Below, one piece after another: positions 1-8,200 of a stretch of DNA of 40,235 bases. Numbering within the stretch: the stretch's first letter is position 1; every line of letters begins with the position of its first letter. The DNA is from CAG-791 sp002392385 (GTDB lineage Bacteria > Bacillota > Clostridia > Lachnospirales > Lachnospiraceae): contig CAMOIU010000023.1 in the NCBI GenBank assembly GCA_946616295.1, positions 1-40,235 on the forward strand. The letters run 5' to 3'. The translations under genes and the position numbers were made by a program. Below the pieces are notes generated by a model. That model was not told where the DNA came from and ran no database searches. It was given only the letters and a program-made list of their open reading frames with translations.

Positions 1-375
1 CTCAACTGCGCTACCTTCGCCGGCATCCGCAGCGCCGGCCTGGCCGGCGCCATCGCCGCCAACCTGGGTGTCATGACTCCCTCTCTCACCCTCTGCCTGA
101 CGGCCGCGATCTTCTTCGAGCGCTTCAAGCATAACCGCCTCATCCGCCACATGCTGGTCGGCATCCGTCCGGCCTGTTTCGGCATGATCGCGGGCGTCGT
201 CCTCTCTCTCGCTCTCTCCAACTACCTGCCTGACGGCCGCCCCGCGCCTCTCGCCATCTTGCTGGGCGCCGCGGACGCCGGCCTCATGTTCAGCCGCAAG
301 TTCAGCATTCCCGCGGTCATCCTCATGAGCGCCGCGGCCGGGATCCTGTGCTTCGGGGTGCTGGGGATGGGGTGA
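1..375 (+). CDS. Chromate transporter family protein (ChrA-like), C-terminal part
   Basis: The reading frame is open from the first base and stops at TGA 373-375, so only the last 124 residues are visible. They are hydrophobic and match the end of a ChrA/CHR half-protein: a Gly/Ala-rich helix (GLAGAIAANLGVMTPSL), then an FxERFKxN..I..ML.GIRPA segment that is characteristic of the family, then two more membrane segments. CHR proteins move anions such as chromate or sulfate across the membrane. In Firmicutes they are often two half-length genes, so the missing part may be one half or the end of a long form. It is the only gene here converging with the minus-strand genes, and only 64 bp separate it from the next stop. 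The family call is fairly safe; the substrate is not known. Confidence 0.75.
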   Translation, partial: LNCATFAGIRSAGLAGAIAANLGVMTPSLTLCLTAAIFFERFKHNRLIRHMLVGIRPACFGMIAGVVLSLALSNYLPDGRPAPLAILLGAADAGLMFSRKFSIPAVILMSAAAGILCFGVLGMG

Positions 376-439
376 GGCGGCCCGGTATAAGGGACGGGGC
401 GGGTCGATTCCGGGCAGCCTGCGCCTGCTGCAGGGCGGC

Positions 440-2584
440 TTATTGCATCAGGGCCATAATCTTCTCAAAATCATATTCCCGGATCACCTGGGCGCCTGCC
501 GGCCAGGGTCCTGTCTTGTCGGTGACGATCACCTCTGCCTCCTCAGGCCTGTCCACGACCCGGCCCGCTGCCATCTCGCAGAAGCTATGGAGGTTGATGA
601 TGTCCGTCATGTTGAGGTAGTCCGTCAGGAAATCCAGCGCCGTGGCGCCGGCGACGGCCTCCTCACTGTCTCTTCCCACGTTCAGCCAGACGAATTCTCT
701 CCGCTCGAGATCGAGCGCAAAAAGATAGGCGAATCTGCTCTCACAGTTGATGGTGAAGGCGCTCTCCACCGTTTTAGGCTCATAGATCTGGCCCGAGGTC
801 CGGCTGTCGCGGAGCATGTAGCCCGCCCTGCAGACACACTCGCTGAATCGCAGGGTCGAGAAAACATTGTCGCAGAAGATCAGGTAGTGGATATCCGGAT
901 ATTTCTTCCGGAAGCTCTCCAACTTAATGTCAAAATACTCCGAACCGCCATTGTAGCCGGAGGTCTCGTCGCCGGAGAAGGTGATGGCACCGCGTTTGCC
1001 CAGTGCCTGTCTCAGCACCATGGTCCGCCAGGAGAACTCGGTCTGGCCGCCCCGATCGTCGAGGCCGATGGCCGACAGGTCGATGTCGTGGACCTTCTCC
1101 CAGTAGGTGAAGGCCCGGAGGATCTTGCCCTCCGGAATGGGGAGCCGGGTCCCTTTGGGCAGGACGCCGTAGCCACCCTGGGAGGTCGTCTCCTGCAGGG
1201 GCAGGGCGTAGCGCCGCATGTCCGGGTCGATCCAGACCCGCCCCAGGCGGCCCTTCCAGGTCTCCTGCAGACGCTTCCGGATAACGCCCTCCAGGAGCCT
1301 TGCCTGGTCGGCACTTATATGCGAACGTCTCGCTGCCCTCTCCTCCTCCGTCTCCCTGTGGGTCCGGAGGAGATTGAATTTGGTGAAACGGAAGCTGCGT
1401 GGGGCCGGCAGGGCGTGGGACGCGCCCGCGTAGCGGATCAGGAGCTGGGTCAGCACGATGCCGTTGCGGCTGGTCAGGGAATCCGCGATATAGAGCACGT
1501 CCTCTTCGCTCTCACAGCGGCTGACCAGATAGTCCAGATGCCGCAGGACGGCGCTCTCGCCCTTGCCCTGGCGCAGACAGGCCAGGGCCTCCCGGACCTG
1601 TCCCCGGGTCATATATCGCTCAAAGGCGGCATAGACCGACTGGTTCTCCCGCCCCCGCATGAGGTTCACGAAATCCTGGGCCTCCGGCGATTTCGCGCGA
1701 TAGTGCAGGTGATGGAGCAGGCCGTTCCACGCCTTCTTTTTCTCACAGCAGGTCTCCACGTCAGCCCGCCCCTCCGCGAAAAGCCAGTCGATCAGGGCTG
1801 TCAGAAATTTCCTGTCCTGGTTCTTCAGGTTGAGCTGGCGGATGTCCTTGTTGTCATAGACCCGGTAGTTCAGCTCCTCGACCACCTTGATCACGTCCGA
1901 CAGCCGGAGCGTCGCGGCCAGCCGCAGATCCCACAGATCCACAAGGAGCCTTACAGCGGTATTTTTAGATGCAATGGGGCCGGGCAATTCTCCGAAATCC
2001 TCCAGATAATGCCGGACCAGCCCATACTGCTGCTCGTTCAGGGGCCGCGTCCCCGCCAGCAGGTCCGCTATCAGCCCGCGAAGCTTCTCCTCGGCCGCCG
2101 CCTCCGTCAGAATCACGAACTCCCTGACCTGGGTCTTCTCCTTGAAGGCCGTCCGCTCAAAGGTCTCCTCAAAGACCGAATGCCTGGTCTCCGAGAAATC
2201 TCCCATCCCGTAGGTCATCCAGTAGTGCAGCATCTGATCGTAGTAGAGCTCTTCCCGGGTCAGATTCCGCACACTCTCCGGAAAGCCCCGATAGAAGGGC
2301 TCCGGCACATCCTCTCCCAGCTGGGCCGAAGCCAGCCGGATCATCCCCCTCTGCGCCAGCTGCTCACCCTCCGTGATCCGGATCCCGAACAGATGGGCCA
2401 GGGCAAAAAGCACCGCGAAGGTCTCGTCGGAGGAGGGGAAGTCGGCGGCCGCAATTTCACCTGCAGTGGCGGGCTTCACGGAATCGGCCGCCGCCTTGCC
2501 TGCCTTTGAAATAATCGCGGGCTCATCTGCCTCCGCTACCAGTATATGCTTCTGAAACAGGTAATCCTTGTAATATCTTCTCAT
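440..2584 (-). CDS. Large protein with C-terminal TerD-like domain
   Basis: About 714 residues if translation starts at ATG 2584, which has a GGGGGA ribosome site 7 nt upstream; ATG 2593 sits directly against that purine run, and the longer frame to 2695 would run through a structured RNA and has no ribosome site. Roughly residues 40-400 are soluble, helical and unassigned. From about residue 440 a TerD-like beta domain is visible: DIDLSA.GLDDRG, then AITFSGDETSG, then EYFDI, then HYLIFCDNVFS, with acidic residues placed as in the calcium-binding TerD fold. It ends with ESRFAYLFALDLE and EFVWLNVGR. The architecture resembles the long TerD-associated proteins annotated as MXAN_6230/SCO0854-like, from memory and not searched. 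TerD proteins are tied to tellurite and envelope stress, but no other ter gene is nearby. Function unknown; cytoplasmic location is inferred from the absence of a signal peptide. Confidence 0.7.
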   Translation of the reverse strand: MRRYYKDYLFQKHILVAEADEPAIISKAGKAAADSVKPATAGEIAAADFPSSDETFAVLFALAHLFGIRITEGEQLAQRGMIRLASAQLGEDVPEPFYRGFPESVRNLTREELYYDQMLHYWMTYGMGDFSETRHSVFEETFERTAFKEKTQVREFVILTEAAAEEKLRGLIADLLAGTRPLNEQQYGLVRHYLEDFGELPGPIASKNTAVRLLVDLWDLRLAATLRLSDVIKVVEELNYRVYDNKDIRQLNLKNQDRKFLTALIDWLFAEGRADVETCCEKKKAWNGLLHHLHYRAKSPEAQDFVNLMRGRENQSVYAAFERYMTRGQVREALACLRQGKGESAVLRHLDYLVSRCESEEDVLYIADSLTSRNGIVLTQLLIRYAGASHALPAPRSFRFTKFNLLRTHRETEEERAARRSHISADQARLLEGVIRKRLQETWKGRLGRVWIDPDMRRYALPLQETTSQGGYGVLPKGTRLPIPEGKILRAFTYWEKVHDIDLSAIGLDDRGGQTEFSWRTMVLRQALGKRGAITFSGDETSGYNGGSEYFDIKLESFRKKYPDIHYLIFCDNVFSTLRFSECVCRAGYMLRDSRTSGQIYEPKTVESAFTINCESRFAYLFALDLERREFVWLNVGRDSEEAVAGATALDFLTDYLNMTDIINLHSFCEMAAGRVVDRPEEAEVIVTDKTGPWPAGAQVIREYDFEKIMALMQ

Positions 2585-2639
2585 GTCGTTCATCCCCCGC
2601 CAGTCGCTGTCAGATTGCTTAAGAACGAAGAAAAACCGT

Positions 2640-2736
2640 AAAAAAGACCATCCGGCGATATCGTCAAATTGAATTCGAGATGCCCCGTAGGACATTCGAT
2701 CAGAGTGAAGTAAATCTGACTAGCTGCCGGATGGTC
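2640..2736 (-). ncRNA. Structured RNA candidate (small RNA or attenuator leader)
   Basis: On the minus strand this segment starts about 7 nt after a -10 box. Its first 11 nt, GACCATCCGGC (2736-2726), are perfectly complementary to GCCGGATGGTC at 2656-2646, which is followed at once by six T. Between them fold a 5-6 bp stem (TCAGA/TCTGA, 2718-2699 region) and a stem of about 10 bp (2699-2675 region) with one bulged C, capped by a C(UACG)G tetraloop. The whole is therefore a multibranched RNA closed by an 11-bp helix with an intrinsic-terminator end. It could be a free ~97-nt RNA or a leader that terminates or passes transcription into the TerD-like gene 55 nt downstream. I recognise no known riboswitch or SRP RNA signature. 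Confidence 0.6.
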
Positions 2737-2742
2737 ATATTC

Positions 2743-2772
2743 AGTATAGCATAGAACAGAAGGCGCTGTCAC
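2743..2772 (-). promoter_or_regulatory. Sigma-A-type promoter for the structured RNA / TerD-like gene
   Basis: On the minus strand GTGACA (2772-2767) is followed after 18 bp by TATACT (2748-2743). Both boxes match 5 of 6 consensus bases. The predicted start near 2736 coincides with the first base of the closing stem of the structured RNA. Confidence 0.6.
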
Positions 2773-2789
2773 ATGAAGTATAAACGTAT

Positions 2790-2845
2790 AAAGATTCCTT
2801 AGAGGCGCTTTCGCTCCGTTTCCGAAAGGCCTCTGAGGAATCTTT
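2790..2845. terminator. Long near-perfect hairpin, possible terminator
   Basis: Arms at 2790-2813 and 2823-2845 pair over about 23 bp with one bulged G and one wobble, around a 9-nt loop. It lies between the promoter of the TerD-like gene and the heptamer array. The tail is only moderately T-rich on either strand (TCTTTG on +, TATACGTTTA on -), so it may stop read-through from the 3430-5115 gene or simply be a structural element. The stem pairs slightly better as + strand RNA. Confidence 0.4.
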
Positions 2846-2854
2846 GTGCATGTG

Positions 2855-3414
2855 GTAAGCCGGAATCTGTATTTGTGAGTGTTGGGCTTACTTGCTTCTG
2901 GGTGGCGTAAGCCTGATTCTGCGTTCGCTGGGTGTTAGGCTTACTTGCTTCTGGCGGTTGTAAGCCTGATTCTGATTCTGCAGGTCATTGGGCTTACTTG
3001 CTTCTTGGGAATGTAAGCCTGATTGTGCTCCTGCCGGGCATTGCGCTTACTTGCTTCTGGGGGAATGTAAGCTTGAAAAGCTGCTTGGCCCCTGTAAGGC
3101 TTATCCGGCTGTAAGCCGTAATTAGCTTCTTCTCTTGTAAGGCTTACCGGCCCGAAAATGCCGTAAGCCATACAAGCCATTTTGCCCGCTCAGGGCTTAC
3201 AGTCTCTAAACTGCCATAAGCCCTTCAGGCAATTTCAGCCACTCAGGGCTTACAGGCCAAAAACGCCTGTAAGCCCTGGAAGCTCGTTTTCTCGCTTTAG
3301 GCTTACCCTCGCGAGTGCGCCGTAAGCCCTGCAGGCCGTTTCCCGAATTCAGGCTTACGCCACTAGAAGCCGTAAGTAAGCTATCAAGCTTACGCCACCA
3401 GGCAGCTGTAAGCA
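2855..3414. repeat. Heptamer array 1: alternating GGCTTAC / GTAAGCC, 53-bp period
   Basis: About 22 heptamers alternate strictly between GTAAGCC and GGCTTAC (some with one changed base). GGCTTAC copies start at 2885, 2938, 2991, 3044 (CGCTTAC), 3098 (GGCTTAT), 3141, 3194, 3247, 3300, 3352 and 3387 (AGCTTAC). Steps are 53, 53, 53, 54, 43, 53, 53, 53, 52 and 35 bp. Each is followed, usually after exactly 15 bp, by its inverse GTAAGCC (2907, 2960, 3013, 3067, 3111, 3163, 3216, 3269, 3322, 3372, 3408). The first four units also share TTGCTTCTGG inside and TGATTCTG after the pair; later units share only the heptamers and the spacing. No credible gene lies here and 53 is not a multiple of three. 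It fills the 657-bp gap between two minus-strand genes. A smaller copy occurs at 30939-31083. Confidence 0.9.
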
Positions 3415-3429
3415 AACCACCGCCGGCTA

Positions 3430-5115
3430 CTACGCCCGTTCCTGGCTTCCTCTCCTCACCTCCGCCAGGAACAGCCCTGCCATGGCGCTGAAGACGGCCG
3501 CGGTCACCGGGTAGACGCTGCAGAAAAGGGATTGGCCCAGGTAGGCGGCCAGCGGGAAGAAGAAGGCTCCCCCGTCTCGCTCCCACATCCTGCGGCGCAG
3601 GTAGAGGCCGATCATGGCGGCCCAGAAGGCCAGGTAGAGACTCGCTCCCACGATGCCTTCCGTCAGCAGAATCTGCAGAGGCTCGGAGTGGACGGCCAGC
3701 ACGTTGATGCCCTTGTCGACCCGCAGGCTCACGTAGACCAGGGACAGAAGCTCCTGGCCTATGCCCGTGATCTTCCGGCCCACAGGAAGCTTCTCAAAAT
3801 ACTCCCAGGCCATCCGCCAGTAGAGTCCTCTTCTCGTCCCCCAGGTATCGTCGAATTCCGCTGTCACCTGCTTACATACGGCCGCGATCGCCAAGATCAG
3901 CACCAGCTCCAGGATCCACGCAAGGAAACGAAGCCGGCGAGATGGCTGTTCACTGTGCCCCTCTAGTCCGCTGAGTCCCTGTTGCTCACCGTGATTCTGC
4001 TGCTTGCCGTACCCTTCCTGCTCACTGCGCCCCAGAGCCGTCAGCACAATGCCCGCCGCCAGGACACCCACCACACAGGGGGCTGTCAGCATCAGGGCGG
4101 AGAGGTCGCGCATGCGGGCGACCTTTTCTGCGAAGAGGGGGCTGCTGCCCACGAAGAGGAGGCAGAGGCCGTACATAAGGAAGATATGACCCGTCCGGCG
4201 GAGCCGCGCCCCGGTCCGGAAGCAGAAGGGCAGCATGAAGACGGCCGCGATCCCGATGCCGGCATAGACGCTGTCGCTCTCGCACAGGATGACGCTGAGC
4301 AGGCTCAGCAGAGACAGGAGGCCGGTGATGATCCTGCTCCACCGGTCCCTGCGCGCAATGTACATACCCCAGAAAAGGGGGCCCACCAGGCACAGGTAGC
4401 CGGCGTAGCTGTTCTTCTGGCCGATGGTGGCCAGATAAGTGTAGAAATATTTCCTGTCGATGCGGTTCAGGAGCAAGCCGATGTCCACGCCCGCAGACTG
4501 GACGGCTGCCATCAGGAAGATCCAGGCGTTGGCCAGTGCGACCGCGCCGCAGAAGATGAACGTGAGGCGGGAGGCGGAAAAACCGCTCGCCGGATCAAGA
4601 GCCCCTGCCGGGCCGACGACAGCTGCCTTTTCGCCTTTGGCCGCCTTATCGCGAACACTCGCTTTCTCGCCACTCCCCTCCGTAACGCCCCGCGCGATCA
4701 GGAGTGTGCACAGAATCAACGTTCCCTCCAGAAGCGACCCGGCGTGCCAACCGACCGTGCCGTAGAAGGATGCTCGCTGGTCGTAAGAGAACCAGGTTGC
4801 CGCAAGCTTCCAGACAAGGAGGAAGACCAGAAGGATCTTTGCGCAGGCCCAGTCAAGCCGGATCCTGCCGGGCAGAGTGCGGACCTGGAACCTGTTGATA
4901 ACGAGCGCTGCGCAGCCGATGGCTACCGCAGGCAGGGTCAGCCACAGGCAGACCTGCGATTTGGCCTCGATCAGGTGGAAATAGGCGTCCCGCATGTAGA
5001 GGGGCACCGCGATCAGGAGGGCGGCCAGGAGCCAGAGCGCGACTGCGCGCAGGAGCGTGCCGGACCAGGGACGACCGGGGGCGGCGGCGATTTTTTGTTT
5101 CTTCCGCTTCTTCAT
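3430..5115 (-). CDS. O-antigen ligase / polymerase-like membrane protein
   Basis: 561 residues, starting at ATG 5115 after a modest AGAGAG ribosome site, with a basic KKRKKQK N-terminus and about ten to twelve hydrophobic segments. Near residue 115-135 is RASFYGTVGWHAGSL, like the periplasmic-side R..GT..R.GL motif of the O-antigen ligase (Wzy_C) superfamily. Near residue 440-500 the large outer loop contains RRGLYWRMAWEYF..LPVG and then AVHSEPLQILLTEGIVGASLY, where family members carry a conserved His and Glu (H.E.L....E.G..G). Such proteins polymerise or attach glycans at the outer membrane face. In a Gram-positive this suggests capsule, wall teichoic-like glycan or glycoprotein assembly, but no other glycan genes are in view. 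A Glu/Gln/His/Gly-rich loop of low complexity lies near residue 365-390. The 53-bp repeat array begins just after its stop. Confidence 0.75.
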   Translation of the reverse strand: MKKRKKQKIAAAPGRPWSGTLLRAVALWLLAALLIAVPLYMRDAYFHLIEAKSQVCLWLTLPAVAIGCAALVINRFQVRTLPGRIRLDWACAKILLVFLLVWKLAATWFSYDQRASFYGTVGWHAGSLLEGTLILCTLLIARGVTEGSGEKASVRDKAAKGEKAAVVGPAGALDPASGFSASRLTFIFCGAVALANAWIFLMAAVQSAGVDIGLLLNRIDRKYFYTYLATIGQKNSYAGYLCLVGPLFWGMYIARRDRWSRIITGLLSLLSLLSVILCESDSVYAGIGIAAVFMLPFCFRTGARLRRTGHIFLMYGLCLLFVGSSPLFAEKVARMRDLSALMLTAPCVVGVLAAGIVLTALGRSEQEGYGKQQNHGEQQGLSGLEGHSEQPSRRLRFLAWILELVLILAIAAVCKQVTAEFDDTWGTRRGLYWRMAWEYFEKLPVGRKITGIGQELLSLVYVSLRVDKGINVLAVHSEPLQILLTEGIVGASLYLAFWAAMIGLYLRRRMWERDGGAFFFPLAAYLGQSLFCSVYPVTAAVFSAMAGLFLAEVRRGSQERA

Positions 5116-5135
5116 GAAGATCTCTCTAAATGGTG

Positions 5136-5165
5136 ACAGGTCGGCGCCAAGCGGCGCCGGCCTGT
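5136..5165. terminator. GC-rich hairpin between the giant surface gene and the ligase-like gene
   Basis: Thirteen-base arms (ACAGGTCGGCGCC and GGCGCCGGCCTGT) with an AAGC loop, 43 bp after the stop of the surface protein gene and 21 bp before the ligase-like start. There is no clear T run on the minus strand, so it may be a terminator of the upstream gene or an RNA stabiliser. Confidence 0.45.
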
Positions 5166-5207
5166 ATCACAAGGTTCAAAATGAGTTTATTGGGTTACTT
5201 CTGCTGA

Positions 5208-8200
5208 TTACTTCTTCTTCCACTTGGCGTAGACCGTCACGTTCTTATCGGTACCCACCGGGATCTCGGTGATCCTGCTGGCCTTTGTGAACTTGCTGTT
5301 GGTGTACCAGCCCTGGAAGGTGTAGCCCTTACGAGTGGGCTTGGGAAGCTGGGTCGCCTCCGTTTCGAAGTAGGTAAAGGTCTTGGCATAGGTGCCGGAC
5401 AGCTTACCGCTGTTCAGCTTGTAGTTGATCTTGTACCGGGTCTCCGCCCACTGGGCGTACAGGGTAACTGCGCCGTCCTGTTCAGGGGTGACGTTGGCCT
5501 GGGCCATCTGGGGGGCGAAGGAGTCGCCGCTCCCGTCAGGCATGGTATTCCAGCTGGCCACAAAATAGTGGGTCTTGGTATAACCGCTGGCGGCCAGCTT
5601 GGTGTTCGAGCCATAGGTCAGTTCCTGAGGCTCCATGGTGCCCTCGGAAGCCGGGAACTCCGGGAAGGAAGCGTCGTTGCTGTCGAATGTCACCGTATAG
5701 GTGTGGCCCTTCCACTTGGGATAGAAGTTCTTCGTGCCGGTCGAGCCGTGAGCGATGGTCAGGTTGGCGGCCTTGGTGAGCTTGGCATCGGAATACCAGC
5801 CGACGAAATCGTAGCCTTCGCGGTCAGGTGCCTGGAGCTCGAATGTCTCGTCCTCGATGGTGTAGGTCGCCGGGTTCATGGAGTTGTTCACCGCATCGGC
5901 GGGCAGGTTATAGTTGATCTTGTATGCGACGGGTTTCCACTGTGCATAGAGTACGACCTTGGCGCCGGGATCGGCTGTCAGGTTCGCTGCCTTGGCCCCG
6001 TTGCCGCGGATCTTGCCGGGATCCTCTTCTGTCGGGACGGAGACGGTGTTCCAGCCGACGAAGGAGTAGCCCTTGCGGCTGAAGGCGTTCTTGGTCAGCT
6101 TCTGGCTGCCGTTGTAGGTGGCGGACATGCTCTTCATGCTGCCCGTGGCCGCCTGTGCCTCCGGATATGCGGCGTTGTTCTTGTTGAAGACGATGGTGTA
6201 CTTGTTAGCCGTCCACTTGGCGTAGAGGGTCTTGTTGCCGGTGCTGCCCTTCTTGATGCTCGTGACCTTGGTATTGGACTTGAACTTCTTGTCGGTGTAC
6301 CAGCCGTTAAAGGTGTAGCCGGTGCGGGTGGGCTTCTGGAGGCCAATGGTGGCGGTGGTCACCTGGTAGGTGGCCGGGTTGGCTTCGTTGTTGGTGCCGC
6401 CGTTCAGGTTGTAGGTGATCTTGTAGTCGATGATCTGCCACTGGGCGTAGAGTTTGATCACATCGCCGTTGGTGTAGGACAGGCCCTTGACCTTGGCTTT
6501 GTTGGCAAAAAACTCTCCTTCTGCCTCGGTATTGGGATCCGCCGTGCTCCAGCCGATGAACTTGTAGCCCTTGCGGGTGTAGGCGTTGGCGGTGAGGGTC
6601 TTCTCGGCGTCGAAGGCGATGCCGGTCATGTCGGACATCTTGCCGCCGGTGGCTCCGTTCTTGACAAAAGTGATCTTGTACTTGTTCTTGGTCCACTTGG
6701 CGTAGTAGGTCTTGTTGCCGGTGGTTCCCTTCTTGATATTGCCGGCCTTGGTCTTAAACTTCTTGTCGGTGTACCAGCCGTTAAAGGTGTAGTTCTCGCG
6801 GACGGGCTTCTGGAGAGTGACCGCGTCGGTGACCGTATAGTTCCTGATCAGCGGGGCGTCCTCAGCCTCTTCGCCGTTGTTGAGCACGTAGTTGATGGTG
6901 TAGTCGATCTTCTCCCACTGGGCGTAAAGGGTGACTTTGCCTTTGTTCTTTTTGGTCAGTTCCCTGGCTACGCCCTTGTTGGCGATATCGATGCCGGAGC
7001 CGTCCTTCTGGGTGTTCCAGCCGATGAACCTGTAGCCCTTGCGCTTGAAGGCGTTGGCGGTCAGAGCCTTGCCCTTGCGGTAGTTGATAGAGGTGAGGTC
7101 CTTCATCTTGCCGGTACCGCCGTTGGCGTTGAAGGCGACGGTGAAGACATACTTGTCATACTTGGGGTTGATGACCTTAACGGTCTTCTCGCCGGTCACG
7201 CCTGAGCCATCCTCAGCCTCTACAGTGATAGTAGCGGTACCCTCATCCCTGCCGATCACGGCATACTCGTTCTCGTTGTTCGTGATGACTTCAAGGACAG
7301 CGGGATCGCTGGTGGACACCGCAATGCTCTGGTCAGAGGTGTTGGCGGGAACGAAGTCAACGTCAACGAAGACTGTTTCGTCGACCTTCATGGAATCCGG
7401 GATGTTGATGATCAGCTCTTCCGCCAGGACGGTCTCACTGGGGTCGCCGGACTCGGAAGGATCGCCGGATTCAGAGGGATCGCCGGACTCAGAGGCGTCC
7501 TCCTCATACCAGGTAAGGAGCATGGGCTGGGTCAGGTTCTTGGGCAAATAGTTGTAGATCTCGCCGTCCGTGCCCTGGTAGTAGGCGGGAAGTTTGGCGT
7601 TATATTTCAGTCCCGCAGGCGCGTGGATGATCCCCAGGCCCTTGTTGTAGTGGAACAGGTTTTCTACCGCCCAATCGCAGTCATCCTCTCCCGAGCTGTC
7701 CAGAGCGGCAAAGGAGAAGCTGCTCAGATCCAGCTCCGTGAGACCGGGGCAGTCTCCGAACATCTCGGTGAACTCATACACCCCGGAGGTGTCAAAGCCG
7801 GTAACATCCAGGCTGGTCAGGCTCCGGCAGCCATAGAACATCCTGTACGTTTCTGCAACACGGGAGGTGTCAAATCCGCTGACGTTCAGGCTCGTCAGAC
7901 TCCGGCAGTCCATAAACATATAGGACATTGTCTCGACGTTGGAGGTGTCAAATCCGCTGACATCCAGGCTTTCCAGACTCCGGCAGCCGTTAAACATATC
8001 GGTCATTGTTGTCGTATTGGAGGTGATGAACCCGCTGACGTCCAGATCCGTGAGGTTCCTGCACTCATAAAACATACCGCTCAGGTCGTTCACACGGGAG
8101 GTGTCAAATCCGCTGACATCCAGACTGGTGAGATTCCTGCAGTCTGAGAACATGTCACTCATGGTCGTCGCATTCGAGGTGTTCCAGTCGCTGACATCCA

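Noticed and set aside
443..2509. Long plus-strand reading frame
   Set aside because: It is antisense to the TerD-like gene, has no recognisable domain, and reflects GC-rich codon structure.
2596..2695. N-terminal extension of the TerD-like protein
   Set aside because: No ribosome site before 2695, and the segment contains the closing stem and T tail of the structured RNA.
2941..3180. Small protein on the minus strand across the array
   Set aside because: The 53-bp step shifts the frame, there is no ribosome site, and the frame does not cover the array consistently.
2855..3414. CRISPR array
   Set aside because: Units are regular in length, but only 7-bp ends of each pair are conserved; there is no 24-37 bp direct repeat and no cas gene in the window.
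2855..3414. Integron attC sites
   Set aside because: attC needs GTTRRRY/RYYYAAC core sites and gene cassettes; GTAAGCC does not fit and no cassettes or integrase are present.
5208..5300. Sortase signal at the end of the giant surface protein
   Set aside because: The protein ends in YAKWKKK; no LPXTG motif or hydrophobic tail is present.
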